Positions 11,857 to 23,801 of a DNA stretch of 64,000 nt are shown in pieces. The stretch comes from Amphimedon queenslandica (lineage: Eukaryota > Porifera > Demospongiae > Haplosclerida > Niphatidae): assembly GCF_000090795.2 (NCBI RefSeq), contig NW_003546258.1, positions 477,060-541,059 on the forward strand, written 5' to 3'. Numbering within the stretch: position 1 is the first letter of the stretch; each line of letters begins with the position of its first letter. The notes beneath the pieces were generated by a model. That model was not told the DNA's origin. It ran no database searches and saw nothing but the letters and a program-made list of their open reading frames with translations. The position numbers and the translations under genes were made by a program.

Positions 11857-13747
11857 TTATGTCACTTCAAACTCCATGAAACTGTCAAACAGTCTCTTCC
11901 AATTAACAATGTCGGTAGTAGCAATAATGAAATAAACATTGAGTTTCTGTTCCATGAAACGTAAAGTATTCACCTCAGAATAAGTAACCCCACCCACAAA
12001 GTATACCAATATGACACGCCTCCTGCCCTGCTCATTACGAACACTCTTAAACTGATGGTGAGTGAAACTAGATCCTTCCCAATTCTTAACGACCCCCTCA
12101 ATGTGGCTCCACCCACCAGTGGATACTACACTGCCAATTGCAGATACACTCAATGGTATGTAGGCTCCTCCAAACACATACGAAGCATCAGTTGGTTCTT
12201 TGAGATTAAAGTCCTCTGGTTTCTTGGGAACTAGTTTCAAAAGTCGCTGTAGTTGAAAGAAAGGCGCCATGTCATCTTTTAGAAGACTCTTGGAACTGAT
12301 TATATCGTCTTTTGCTTTAGATTTAAGGAGACCAACCTGCTGCAGGTGGTAGAATGTAACAAGATGCTTGTGGCCATAGCTATGAAGAAAGCTACTCTTA
12401 AACGGATGGAAGTATTTCTCTTTGATCCCGTCAGCAGTGACAGAAGCGAGACAGAGCAGCTGTAGTGATGAGTAGATATTACTCTGTCCCTCAATGCTCT
12501 CCTCAATATGATCGTATGCTGTTACTTTATTAGAGCCTTCTAAGAGTGTCCATTCTGTCGACAACTGTCGCTGGAAATCTCCTTCCTTCTTTTTACGAAT
12601 TATATTCTCACTTGCTTTGAGATGCGTGGATAGCGAGTCGTGCTTCGTTCTCAGTTGTGGCAAATTCTTCACAAACTCTTTCATCTCTTGTATAGTTTTG
12701 TTCTTGTCTCTTCCGTGACTGTAATCTCTCTGGAGCTCTTTCGAGACAGTAACCAGTACTTCACTAACACCAGAGAAATGCATTGAGCGAATTAAACTAA
12801 ATACCGGATCATTCTCGTTCAATAAAACCTTAACGGGCACACCCTTACCGCTAGCCTCCTTACTAAACTCAACAAAACCTGACTGTATCCCAAAAACATC
12901 ATCAAGCATTCCCTCGTATGTTAATTGCGAGCATAACGGTGTGATCCAGTCGCACGAACGGTCGAATAAAATGACTTCGGAAACACCCAAACCTTTCTGC
13001 GGATGTTGGAACTCTGTCAATCCTTTAATCTTTTTCATGCGAATGAACATATCCATCACTTTCTTGGAGAAGTTTCCCTTGCCATGGAGTGTGGGTATCG
13101 TACCAAACTTTTCTTCAAGATCAATGAGCGAGCTAGCAACCAGGTGTAATATCGAGTAATTCCCCTCCAAAAGAAGCGCTCTTGCTGTCTTTGGGTGCTC
13201 AAGAGAAAGGAGATGATCGTCAAGTGGTATGAGGTTAAGATTCCAACTGTACCTCTTAACATACCCTATTACTCCTTCTCTCTCCAGGATATACTCGCAG
13301 AGGGCGAGTACACGTGGTATGAATAGGATATGGTACATTCTCTGCTCCTTTTCATTGAGGTCGGACTTAATGTGATTAACAATGTGTTGCATTGGGGCTA
13401 TCTCGGGTCTAGTCAGATAGTAACGTAGTGGGCCGCCTGTCTTCATTATTGGCTCAAGTAGATAAATGTGTTCTACCTCAAGACTACAAAAATAAGAATA
13501 TTAATGAGAGAGAACTCTAAATGGCTGCTACAATACAATACCTTCTCAGTGTCTTCATTGGTGCTACATGCTCCAGGAGTGTCATTAGCTCTTTTGACTG
13601 AATAACGAGGTCTTTTGGGCCGGGAGGACTTGAAGTAAAGAAATTTTGAAACTCTTTTCTCGCCTCATCACAGACTTCGCTAATCCGAGGGACCTGGCTA
13701 GCGAAATCTGCTTCCTCTTTAGCCTCCTCTTCAATATGGGTGGCCAT
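11857..13747 (-). CDS. VPS33B: VPS33-type Sec1/Munc18 protein (VPS33B-like)
   Basis: SM-family protein that templates SNARE assembly in HOPS or CHEVI-type tethering complexes on late endosomes. Two exons: 13747 to about 13545, then about 13487-11857, together about 610 residues, the length of VPS33A/B. Family blocks: LTRPEIAPM near the N-terminus, HILFIPRVLALCEYILEREG, NLIPLDDHLLSLE, EVILFDRSCDWITPLCSQLT, YEGMLDDVFGIQSGFVEF and, at the C-terminus, YVFGGAYIPLSVSAI and VILVYFVGGVTYSEVNTLRF. The middle block (ASENIIRKKKEGDFQ, SLQLLCLASVTADGI) resembles VPS33B more, while FGTIPTLHGKG resembles VPS33A, so the paralogue call is only moderate. It is divergent from MEPCE by 231 bp. Confidence 0.85.
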
Positions 13748-13848
13748 TTTGAGGTATGCAAAGGCGGGGCTAACACTAGTTAATAACTTCAGTTATTAGA
13801 TCTAGTGGTTATGAATTCGATTATTAATGGTTATAAATTCCTGTTAAT

Positions 13849-13920
13849 ATGGATGGTCAGCCTTATGCGTTCTCCAGACGTTATCTTGAAGAGCTGGTCC
13901 GTGTATTGAGTAGAAGGTAG
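13849..13920 (+). other. Possible upstream ORF of MEPCE (23 codons)
   Basis: ATG at 13849 opens a short frame reading MDGQPYAFSRRYLEELVRVL and a few more residues to TAG at 13918-13920. It lies between the divergent VPS33 and MEPCE starts, in the probable 5' leader of MEPCE and out of frame with it. The last codons contain a possible splice donor (GAAG|GTAGAG), so it could also be a first exon of a spliced form. No homologue is recognised. Confidence 0.3.
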
Positions 13921-13978
13921 AGGGAAAGAGATATACTAGTAGTGCAATTAAAAAATAACCGGGTAATCGCTTCAAATT

Positions 13979-15846
13979 ATGGAATCATCAGGTGAAGCAG
14001 GTAAAAGATTAGCAAGAAAAAGATTATCTTCTGGAGGAAAAGGGAAACTAGCTTCGCCGTTAAAGAAAAGAAGGAATACAAGAACAGGCAACAGTACGTC
14101 TGATCCTCTTAATTTATCCGCTAAAGTAGCCCCGCCTACAAGGGACCCCGCCCAGTTGGAACACACTTTAGGAGATCAACCCAACCCACTCCCAGAGCTG
14201 TTGCATCACGACCCCCTCAACCTCGAGGGGAAAATTGATAATTTCGATTTGATTGTTTCCGAGTTTAACAAGAAGCCACACCCAGCCGAGAAGCCGAGCT
14301 GCTCAAAATCGGTTAAAAAAAGAAAAAGGCAACGAAATAGATCACAATCGAGCAATGACCAGTCTCTCCCGACTGCCCCTCCTGTCTCTTATAATGCTCA
14401 GCGTGCAATATATCGCTATGGCAACTATACCCAGTACTATGGCTACCGTAACAAAGGGGCAGAGCCTGCTAATGATGGACGAGTGAAGTTATTGCAGGAA
14501 GAATGGTTTCGAGATAAAACAGTCCTTGACATTGGGTGTAATACCGGCTTGTTAACAATAGCTGTTGCTTCTCTCTTCTCCCCTTATAAAATAACTGGGA
14601 TTGATATCGATAAAAAACTTATTAGAATGGCTTGGAAGAATTTGTACAGAGGGAAGGTGTCCATTGTAACACCAGCTGGTCAGCCGTTTCCAAAGTCTTT
14701 GACGATGAGGTACCTTCCACCTGCAAAAGATCTTGTGACATCGTCAAGTGAAGTTATGAGAAACATTGAATTTGTTGAGGTGAGATCATTGTTATTAGAA
14801 TTTTGTTTGGGGCTTGCAGAAACTAGTAATTTTGGATGGAATGAAGTTCTAGTAAAATACTAAATTTTTGTCATTTGCTGGTTTTAATTTAGTGAATTTG
14901 TGATTATAATTATAGTTTGTGATTTATCAATCTATATTACCGTATAGCTGGAAATATTTGCTGGAATTTAATTTTGCTGTTTGCTGTTCATCATAAAAAC
15001 GCACAATTTAATTTCGCAAAGCATTATAAGTAATGGATGTATCAACAGTACACGCCTACACCAGTAAAATTAAATTCCACAAACATTAAAAATAGCTATA
15101 TGGGTACAAAATCGCAAAATATAATTCCCGCAAACTTTTCCAGCTATACGGTATTTTATTATGCAACCTTTTTTAGGGTAATTACGTACCAAGCAGCGAT
15201 GAAGAAATATCTTCATTATCGCCAGTGTATGATGTCATAATGTGCATGAGTGTCACTAAATGGATTCATCTCAATTGGGGTGATGATGGAATAAAGAGAT
15301 TGTTTAAAAAGATATATCAAGAGCTGAAACCAAACGGAATCTTAATACTGGAACCGCAACCTTGGTCCTCTTATGCCAAGAGAAAGAAGCTAACAGTAAG
15401 CAGAATAAGTAATAATTAATATAATAATAATATGATTATATTTATTTTTGTTTGTAGGAGGGTATTTTTAATAATTACAAGACAATAGAGTTATTTCCAA
15501 GTCAGTTCACTTCTTATCTAATGTCGCCAGAGGTAGGATTCACTTCACATACTTATCTTGGAAAATCCGACAATAACAGCTCAGGTAACATAAAAATTTT
15601 TAGAGTAAAAATTTTCAGATAGAGAGTATTACACTACCCATTCACCTACTGTATTATACATAAATACTTCTGTACAATCATGTTTCATGTTTCATTACAG
15701 GTTTTCAACGATGCATACATGTTTATAAGAAGTCGTCATGTGATCTTTTGCCTCAAGCCACACCCACTGATGCCAACGATTGCAAGGCCACACTCACTAA
15801 AGAGACCACACCCATTAAAGGGACCACACCCACCAACATCGTATGA
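13979..15846 (+). CDS. MEPCE: 7SK snRNA methylphosphate capping enzyme (Bin3 family)
   Basis: Bin3-family methyltransferase that caps the 5' gamma-phosphate of small RNAs such as 7SK, controlling P-TEFb. Exons 13979-14779, 15177-15395, 15458-15584 and 15701-15846 give 430 residues in phase. The N-terminal about 140 residues are basic and low complexity (RKRLSSGGKGK, KKRKRQRNR, a likely nuclear localisation signal). The catalytic domain starts at YRYGNYTQYYGYRN and has the SAM loop VLDIGCNTGLLTIAVA, then ITGIDIDKKLIRMAWKNL, NIEFVEGNYVPSS, CMSVTKWIHLNWGDDGIKRL and LILEPQPWSSY. The last exon has FQRCIHVYKK and then a Thr-rich tail built from ACACCCA repeats. Its stop lies 53 bp from the sideroflexin stop. 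Confidence 0.93.
14939..15153. mobile_element. Fold-back element, CCGTATAGC family
   Basis: Starts TACCGTATAGCTGGAAATATT and ends with AAACTTTTCCAGCTATACGGTA, an inverted repeat. Inner arms have 'aatttaattttgc' and 'gcaaaatataattcccgc'. It fills most of MEPCE intron 1. Confidence 0.75.
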
Positions 15847-15899
15847 TAATAATTATTATTATGGTAGCAATTCAATCAACACATTCAAAAATAAATAAG

Positions 15900-17781
15900 T
15901 TAAAGTCCTTTATTAAAATACACTTTTTGGAGGTGAGGCTGTGTCTTCTGTAACCTTTCAAGTAGTTCTGGCTCTAGTTTAGAGACACTAATAGAACTGA
16001 AGGAAAGAGAGAGAGAGGGAGGGAGGGAAGGAGAAAGGGAGAAGTACATTACATTGTTCAGTGTATAGTCCCTCCTAACCTTTTCTGTGGAAATATTGCA
16101 CAGCACAGTGGAGTAGCAAACACCAAGCTGTAATAATAATTAACAAATAAAACAAACTAATATTAATACATGGACATTATCTACCTCATTCCAACCAGCA
16201 TCACTTGGAGTGGACCCGCTGCCCATGGCACCCTCTATTCATCAATTAATTGATTAAGTAGTTAATGAATATAATAATGAAATTAATGGGTTTGTTTTGA
16301 ACTAACTTTGAGGTAACCTTTCTTTTCAATTGAATTCATAATGATAGCAGGTACGACTGCATAGAAATAATACCATCAATATTGACATGAATTAATATTA
16401 TTCTAAATAATGCACTCACTCATTCCTGGCATTGCCATCACTATCCTTGAGAAACAAACCTGAGCAATTGCTTTCTTAGCTGCATTCTATTAATAAATAA
16501 ATAAATAAAATAAAAAATAATAATAATATTCAATTCAACACATACTTTAGATACTCCAACCTTGTTATCGTCAGAATCAACAATAGGTATTCCATTATTA
16601 ATTTCTCTAAAATATCAAAATCATTTAATTATTGATAGTGTTTGGTCATTATACCTTTGTCTCATGAGAGGGATATTCACACAATTAGCAGCTGCAACTG
16701 CCGCAAAAGGAACAAACCGACCAATAAGAGGAGGGAGATTCTGTAAACAACAAACAATAAATAAAAACAAACAATATTACTGCTAGTCGTTACTTTTGCC
16801 AGTACATTCAAACCAATGGCTGTAGCTGTAGCACAGGTAGTTGCAGCAATGTATGGCTGAATGACTTGTCTAATAATAATAATATTAATAATGAAAATAA
16901 TTATAGTTAATAAATAATCTAATGATAATTATTATACTTTGGTGTTAATGGTTCATCTCCGCTCCTGTTGGTATAATTAACTATAGCATTGAAGGACTGA
17001 TTGGTCCACTGCCAGAAAAACACAGCTGCTGGATGTCTAATAAAAAATAACAATAACAACTATTTTGCTATGCTATTAGAATATGTGCAAAATTTTTTTA
17101 TATAGATCTATTACTTGTAAAATGTCATCATTAGCCCTGTGATGGTCATATTACAGGGAACTTGTGCTGACATTCTTCCCAATATGAACATCTTTTCTCC
17201 AGTGTCGGGATGATAGGCCGAATCATAGAGAGTCTTTGCATTCCAAAGCTCATCCTCTGTGATGCCTGCTGGAGCTATACCTTCCCTGTGTGATAGAAGA
17301 ACAGGTAATGTTTAGACTGGGACATGAACAATGTGTCATTATTTTAATTATTTATCAATTTTTATTTGTATTATTATTATAGAGGTACAGTCAAATCTGC
17401 TATTGTGGACACTCTAAAATAATAAAATAAGGACACCTCTATAATGAGGACAGGTAGTATCAGTTCCAATACATTATAAATGTGTATTAATGAACCTCTG
17501 AAATAAGGACAGGTTCATAATTAAGACAGTATTATTGGGTCCCAAGGTGTCCAGAATAGACAGGCTTGACTGTAATATTGTTAGAACAAACAGGATTACT
17601 TGTATTGTTTAACAGTCAGTGCAGCCTCTTCAAGCTGTTTAGTTGTAGCCAGTAGGTTCCTTGGGTCAGTGACTTGAAAGAAATGTTTAGCTCTTCCAGA
17701 GAATACAGTTTGATCATATCTAGGCCGTGACAGATCAACGTCTATCTTAGAATATTGGGTTTCTTTCTCCTCCTTAGACAT
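15900..17781 (-). CDS. SFXN: Sideroflexin (SFXN1/2/3 type)
   Basis: Inner mitochondrial membrane carrier of the sideroflexin family; human SFXN1 moves serine for one-carbon metabolism. Exon 1 begins at 17781 with [20 protein letters not shown] and continues to [16 protein letters not shown]. Later exons read in order [98 protein letters not shown] and [14 protein letters not shown]. The C-terminus [11 protein letters not shown]...VYFNKGL matches the family end. The start codon fits the family N-terminus. It is divergent from FANK1 with 125 bp between starts. The first intron holds a fold-back element. Confidence 0.93.
17383..17575. mobile_element. Fold-back element in SFXN intron
   Basis: Inverted ends: TACAGTCAAATCTGCTATTG... 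on the left and ...AGACAGGCTTGACTGTAAT on the right, with 'ggacac' blocks inside both arms. It is a diverged relative of the element at 3083-3300. Confidence 0.6.
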
Positions 17782-17906
17782 TGCAAAACCAGTTTAACCA
17801 CCAAGACAGAGAGTGAGGAAGATTTTGGGAACAACAAGAAGGAGGGGCTAGTTTTTGTGCGTGGGCGTTGAAGTTTCCACGCCCAAAGACCAAAAGGCTG
17901 CAATTT

Positions 17907-20862
17907 ATGGCAGGAGCAAGTGCATTTATAATTATTTTTTATCTATTTATTTATTTTATTTTATTTTATTTATTTATTAGGAGTGCCTGATCCACCAATT
18001 GTTGGTAAAGTAACCTCTCATTCCATAGCCCTGTATTGGAAGGAGGCAGACCACGCCCACACCTACCTGATTCAAGAGAGAGACAAAACTAGTTTGGGCA
18101 GTTTTGTGACAGTATATGAGTAAGAGCTTATATACCGTACACCTGGTAATTTTAGAGGAGCAAAATTTTAGTAAATTATTAGTGATTGGTTGGTTCCAAT
18201 TTGGCGCATTTGTGGCTGTCTTAAAATGGCTTTGTTTATTGGGCCGCAAAGCGCTATCTTTAAATTTGCTCTCCTAAGTTACCAGCTGTAGTGTATATGA
18301 TTTTAATATTATTTTATTTTTTTAGAGGAGCAGAAAGTCACTGTCTATGCACTGGATTGAAACCAGGGAGTGAATACCATTACAGATTAAAAATAGTTAA
18401 TAATAATAATAATAATAGTAATTCACCTGATTCAGACTGGAGTCAAGCTATTACAGTTTCAACCACACGTATGAATAATTAATTAATGAAATGTTTAATT
18501 AATTAATTAATTATTGTTTATTAATTAATTAATAGGTCAAACAATGTCTTGTGACAATCTTCATAAAGCAATAACTGCTGATGATGTGAATTCAATCAAG
18601 GTTATACTGGAGTCCGAGTTAGTCTAATTAATGATGACAATTAATGAATAATTAATTAATAGTCCTCAGTTTATTGATATACCAGATATAAATGGACTCT
18701 CTCCTCTAATGGCTGCAGCTAAGAAAGGAAGAGTTAGGTATTATTATATTTATTTATTAATTGTATATATATATATATATTTAAAAATAGAATAGTTGAA
18801 CTGTTGTTAAGTTTTGGAGCTGATGTTGAGTATTGTAACACAGCTGGTAAGACCAGTTTGATGGAGGCAAGTTACCATGGACACAATGAATGCATCAGAC
18901 TGCTACACAGTGCAGGAGCTTTGTGGTCACAGTGTGACCTTTCGGGTAATGAATGAATTGATAAAATTAATAATTGATTTTGAATCAAAATTGAATTTAT
19001 TGCAAAATACCCAAGGCTATTATAGCCCATGGTTTTTTCTAAAAAATGGCTCCGAAATCATCCCAAATTTTTATTGCATTTTCTGATACACATTGATGTC
19101 CTTATGATCTGTAGCAAGTTTGAGCTGATTCCGACTTCAATTTTTCAACTTAGGTCCATTTTGAGAAAATGTCAAAATTCTCAAAAATACCCAAGGCTAT
19201 AGCCCATGGTTTTTTCCAAAAAATGGCTCCGAAATCATCCCAAATTTTTATGACATTTTCTGATACATATCAGTGTCCTTATGATATGTAGCAAGTTTAA
19301 GCTGATTCCGACTTCAATTTTTCAAGTTATGGCCATTTTAAGAAAACTCCAAAATTCTGAAAAATACCCAAGACTATAGCCCATCGTTTTTTCCAAAAAA
19401 TGGCTCCGAAATCATCCCAAATTTTTATTGCATTTTCTGATACATATTGATGTCCTTATGCTGTGTAGAAAGTTTGAGCTGATTCTGACTATAATTTTTC
19501 AAGTTACAGCCATTTTAAGAAAGCGCCAAAATTCTGAAAAGTACCCAAGGCTATAGCCCATGGATTTTTTCAAAAAATTGCTCCGAAATCACTCCAAATT
19601 TTTATTGCAATTTCTGATACATATTGATGTCCTTATGATCTGTAGCAAGTTTGAGCTGATTCCAACTTCAATTTTTCAACTTACGTCCATTTTGAGAAAA
19701 CTCCAAAATTCTGAAAAATACCCAAGGCTATAGCCCATGGTTTTTTTCCAAAAAATGGCTCCGAAATCATCCCAAATTTTTATTGCATTTTCTGATACAT
19801 ATTGATGTCCTTATGATCTGTAGCAAGTTTGAGCTGATTCCGACTTCAATTTTTCAAGTTGTGAGCATTTTTTATTGAGTTTTATCCTCACTATAGGCAT
19901 GTCAGTGTTACATTGGGCAGTTGATGGTGAACAAGCTGAAACTGTTGAATATTTAATTAACGAAGGAATACCAGTAATTATTTTTATTAATTATAATGAC
20001 TATTATTAGTTGATAATCATGATAGGTTGATGTTGTATTTGACTCTACTGTATCTGAATGGACTCCGCTGTTGCGTCTTAGTAAGTCTCTGTACTTTTAG
20101 CCCATGGTCTTTGGCCCAATTTTTCAACAACTTTAAAATTTGATAAAAAATCCAATTTTGATTGAAATTGGTTTTTCTATGCAACATAAGTACATGTATA
20201 TACATCAATAAAATTCATAAAAATGGAGGAGCCTCTTCTTTTCATTTTTTGCAAAATTTAGTCACTGACCCTGTACTATACTGTACAGGGACTTTGGCCT
20301 CATTTTGCAGCAACTTGAATAATTTGTAAAAAATCCAATTTTGATCGGAATCAGCTCAAACTCTTTATGCACCATAAGTACATGTATATGCATCAGAAAA
20401 TATAATAATACATGTAACATCATAGGTGCCACTAATGGTAATACTGCCATTGCTAATATACTGATATCAAATGGAGCTGACGTGAACAGGAGGGACAAAG
20501 AAGGACAGACACCTTTAATGGTGGGTAATGGGTACCAAATTACTGATAGTCATTATTGCTTTTTTTATATCAACAATATTTTCTATGTTATTAATTTTTT
20601 TACATTTTTACTGCTCCAGTTTGCGTGTCTTGGTGGTCATAAGGATCTAGTCCATTTATTGTTAAAGTACAACTGCTGCACTACCATTAAGAGCAAACAC
20701 GATAAAACTGCCATTGACTTTGCAGCTCTATTTGGAAGAGAGGCAAGACATATTATTTGGATACTCTCAGTATACTCTTGCATACTCTAGGATATTATTG
20801 ATATGATTAAAAGTGTCACAAGACGTGGAAGTATAGAAGAAAAACGACAACAACAACAATAA
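17907..20862 (+). CDS. FANK1: FANK1-like: fibronectin III plus ankyrin repeats
   Basis: Architecture matches FANK1, a protein linked to spermatogenesis and transcription in vertebrates. A 13-bp first exon (17907-17919, MAGA) joins in phase to VPDPPIVGKVTSHSIALYWK. The FnIII domain continues through CLCTGLKPGSEYHYRLKIVN and a coding (AAT)n run of six Asn to SDWSQAITVSTT. Ankyrin repeats follow: HKAITADDVNSIKVILES, DINGLSPLMAAAKKGR, VELLLSFGADVEY, GKTSLMEASYHGHNECIRLL, SVLHWAVDGEQAETVEYLIN, NTAIANILISNGADVNRRD, GGHKDLVHLLLKYNC and KTAIDFAALFGRE. The C-terminus ends in poly-Gln (KRQQQQ) and TAA at 20860. Introns hold five subfamily A units and two subfamily B units. Exon borders around 18940 and 20420 are by eye. 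Confidence 0.85.
18131..18290. mobile_element. Fold-back element, diverged CCGTATAGC type
   Basis: Left end ACCGTACACCTGGTAATTTTA and right end TAAGTTACCAGCTGTAG form inverted arms. The arms also share 'gaggagcaaaatttta' with 'taaatttgctctcc'. It lies in a FANK1 intron. Confidence 0.55.
18990..19875 (+). repeat. Subfamily A tandem repeat, five units
   Basis: Five head-to-tail units in a FANK1 intron. The marker CCAAGGCTAT or CCAAGACTAT occurs at 19011, 19191, 19368, 19545 and 19722, so the period is 180 and then 177 bp. Each unit has 'tagcccatggttttttcc', 'aaaaaatggctccgaaatca', 'cattttctgatacatatt', 'gtagcaagtttgagctgatt' and 'aatttttcaa'. Part of the same family lies at 54035-54640. Confidence 0.92.
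20090..20415 (+). repeat. Subfamily B tandem repeat, two units
   Basis: Two units in the next-but-one FANK1 intron, with 'actttggcctcattttgcag', 'ttttgatcggaatcagctc' and 'acatgtatatgcatcagaaa'. One palindrome reads CCCTGTACTATACTGTACAGGG. The array ends just before an ankyrin exon. Subfamilies A and B are thus both present in this one gene. Confidence 0.85.
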
Positions 20863-21033
20863 ACAACAAACATCACTTAGACAACAAAAAGACACTTACA
20901 ATAATTAATATTTATTATTAATATTACATATAAGAGTATTAATAAGTTTTAACACACACCACATGTACATTAATAACTCTTCCGCCTTTACTTAATTCTC
21001 TTTCTCTCTCTCCTCTTTCACTCTCGAAAGGTT

Positions 21034-23488
21034 TTAAGTTTCTTCATCGTCAGACGAAGAAGAGGAACTAAAAGCTAGTGATGAGAGGAGTAGTTCTTGT
21101 ACGAACAGGCTCTTGTTTGTCCTGTCCCTTTCAACTAGTTTCTGTTCAGTGTCACTCAAAATGGTGTCTTGATAACTGTGGAGAGAGAGAGAGAAGAGAA
21201 ACAAAGAGAAGGGGGAGAGAAAAGATCAATAATAATCATAGTTTTATGCATATACAGTAACACAGTCAGGGCCGCCGATAGGCTATGTGGGGCCCAGGAC
21301 AAAAGCTTTGATGGGGGCCCCCACTAATACAAATTGCCCCCTTATTAATAACAGTGATTAACAGAGAGAGTTAACTTAAGAGTTGTCATGATTCATTAAT
21401 CTTTTTCTTGACAAACTATATATACTTTACTACTGACCAGGGGCTTGGGGGCCCGGGGCAAACCCACCTGCCCCTCCCCTATTGGCAGCCCTATAAACAC
21501 AGTCACTTACTTATTTAACAAATATGCTGATTCATCACTCTGTGACCTACTACCACATGCTGAATGGTCATTTCTATTATCGTCTTTAGCCCCGCCCCCT
21601 ACAGCCACGCCCCCTGCTCCTCTAGTAAATTCCAACAATTCTCTATGCGATGGGTTGAATAAAGAATGAGTTCCACCAGCACCTCCTACGTATAACAATA
21701 AAATATTCTAATTAATACACATCTAAATGTTTCTAATTAATGCACATCCACCCAAAGACTAATTAATATTCTGAGAGACAGAGGAGGAGGAGGAGGTGAT
21801 ATAATGTCCTACTCCGTTTTATCTTCTGCTCAGTTTTTAAAAATATAAATAAATAAATAATAAATAATTGTGTGTCGCAGACATGCAAGGATAATAGGCC
21901 TGGTCATTTGGAAAACTATCAAAAACTCCAACAGCTTATTGGTGCATGTATTTATATAATTATTTTGATAGTTAAACATTCATAATTCCATAGATTGTTA
22001 AATATTTTCCCGAAGCTGTTTCAAATGTAAATTTTAGATAAGAAAATACTAAAATGACTTGACCCCTATCCTATCCATAAATTATATTATTATTCTTACT
22101 GTTACCACCTCCTCCTCTTCCTACAAGTATCTTACGATAAACTGGACGACGCAAGGGCGACGCCCTCTCAAAGGTCTGCTGTCTTTCCTGATGCTCCAGC
22201 AACTGCTGAATGTGAGGAGGGATATCTGAGGGTAGCCGCCTCCCACCACCACCTCCTAATTAATAATAATAATTAATACTATTAATTAATGTTCTCTGAC
22301 CTAAGTGAGATAGTAGCTCCGATAAAGGGTCAACGCTGCCATCTTGTTGCGATACTTGGCTCTCCCTAAAGAACCCATACCTCTCCCCTCCCCCTCTCCT
22401 TCGAACCATCATCCTCCTCACTCTATTGTGCATCCCTCCCTGATCGTAACACACAGGACGTTAAGGACAACTAACAATTCTTTAAACCATACCCCCACCT
22501 CTCATTTATTTTAATAGTGTAATAGCAAGGTAAGATTTTGGCAAATTTGGCACTTTTTGAATAGGCCACTTGCCAAACTAAAACCAGCCATTTTAAGCCA
22601 TTATGCGCATGCTCAATGGCACCTGGACACAAATTCACCAAAAACCCTCTAATTACCAAAATTCCTACCCAGCCGTACTGTACATGTACATGTACATGCA
22701 TATAATGGATATGAGGTCAGCATCACGGAGTGTCAGTGAATGGTCTAACATTAAATGTCCCGAGAAATCTCTCGTTTGATGGTTTGGATTACCCCCGGGA
22801 TAAGCAGCGCAGACTGGACATATCTCCATGGAAACAAGAATATTAACCACACCCACTAATAAGTGTCCACTTACCACTTCCTGTACGTTAGACGAGTCGG
22901 CGTGCTGTCTAGTCACGTGATCTCTAAATTCGCTGTCACTGAACCCCACCTCCCCACATAAAGGACATGTAAAGGACTGGGGCTGTTCTACACTGTGGCT
23001 TTCACCTCCATAAAATATATCTACATGCATGGACATAATTAAGTAACACATAGCTTTAATTGAAAAATATTTGTGAGGATGCCTTGCTTGAATAAAAATT
23101 ATCTATCGCATGTGGGATCATAGCAGGATGAAGAATATTAATTAGAACAAGAAACGGTTTTTGATTTTTGACTGACGAAAATATGAAGCCATACTGTATA
23201 CATTGTAATGTGTGTCTGTGTATGTAAGAGGTACGTACCTGCTTCTACTTTAGTTAAAATGACTTGCATTGGATGGTCAGTATTGTGTTGGGAGGTTCCT
23301 GTCTCACCTCCCTCATAGCAATCCTGGCACAAGTCAAAATCGTAGCAAGTTAGACACTTGTATCTCTTCCCAGGGAAGGCACTCTTACCACAGGAGTCAC
23401 AGCTAATCCCTAAATACGGTAATACTGATAATGATAGCCTTTTGGATTAGGTGAGGGTACCGCTGTGTTTAGAAGGATGGCGAGACAT
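21034..23488 (-). CDS. KCMF1: KCMF1-like E3 ubiquitin ligase (ZZ and C2H2 zinc fingers)
   Basis: KCMF1 is a ZZ-type N-degron-linked ubiquitin ligase that works with UBR4. Exon 1 (23488-23461) encodes MSRHPSKHS and splices in phase into GISCDSCGKSAFPGKRYKC, then CYDFDLCQDCYEGGE and NTDHPMQVILTKVEA (the ZZ finger). The next exon has FYGGESHSVEQPQSFTCPLC and a C2H2-type finger (FSDSEFRDHVTRQH), followed by ICPVCAAYPGGNPNHQTRDF and GHLMLDH. Middle exons are Gly/Arg-rich, with SVDPLSELLSHLG and IPPHIQQLLEHQERQQ. The last exon has DTILSDTEQKLVERDRTNKS, LFVQELLLSSL and an acidic Ser tail to the stop at 21034. Order and motifs match human KCMF1 along its whole length. Confidence 0.93.
22505..22678. 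mobile_element. Fold-back element with GCGCATGCTCAATG core
   Basis: Arms 'taagattttggcaaatttggc' and 'ccctctaattaccaaaattcc', with an inner palindrome-like core TATGCGCATGCTCAATGGCACCTGG. The same core is found at 5805-5835, 27688-27712 and 63199-63225. It is in a KCMF1 intron. Confidence 0.55.
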
Positions 23489-23801
23489 GTTGAAACTAGT
23501 TCAGTAAATGGTTTTAAACCTTCTCTGTGGCTTCAGTCTCTAAACCAACGAATCTATTTGGGTATAGAGATCTTCTTGAGAGTATAAACTGTGAGAGAAA
23601 TGAGAGAGGAGAAAAGAGAATCACATTTTAAAAAGAGCACTTCTGTCAGCCATTTTACCTTTCACAAATTAAGAATTAATTAGAGCAAGCCACGCCCACC
23701 AATTAACTTCCAATTAACTCCCATGCAAATAATTAAAATGTGACTGGTTAGTGTTAATAATTACTATGCACACACAAGACAATAATTATTTGACATGTAA
23801 A
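23489..23801. other. Gap between KCMF1 and RNF4-like genes
   Basis: The 5' flank of KCMF1, containing a CCACGCCCAC box near 23690 and AT-rich sequence. No coding or RNA feature is seen. Confidence 0.5.

Noticed and set aside
18990-19875. CRISPR array
   Set aside because: The repeats are 177-180 bp, contiguous and without spacers, and the DNA is nuclear animal DNA.
20017-20498. Minus-strand frames with MHIHVLM and FELIPIKI peptides
   Set aside because: These recur at every subfamily B unit (for example 35579-35905 and 28070-28348) because the unit lacks stops in that phase. They show no codon bias and no splice context, so they are repeat artefacts.
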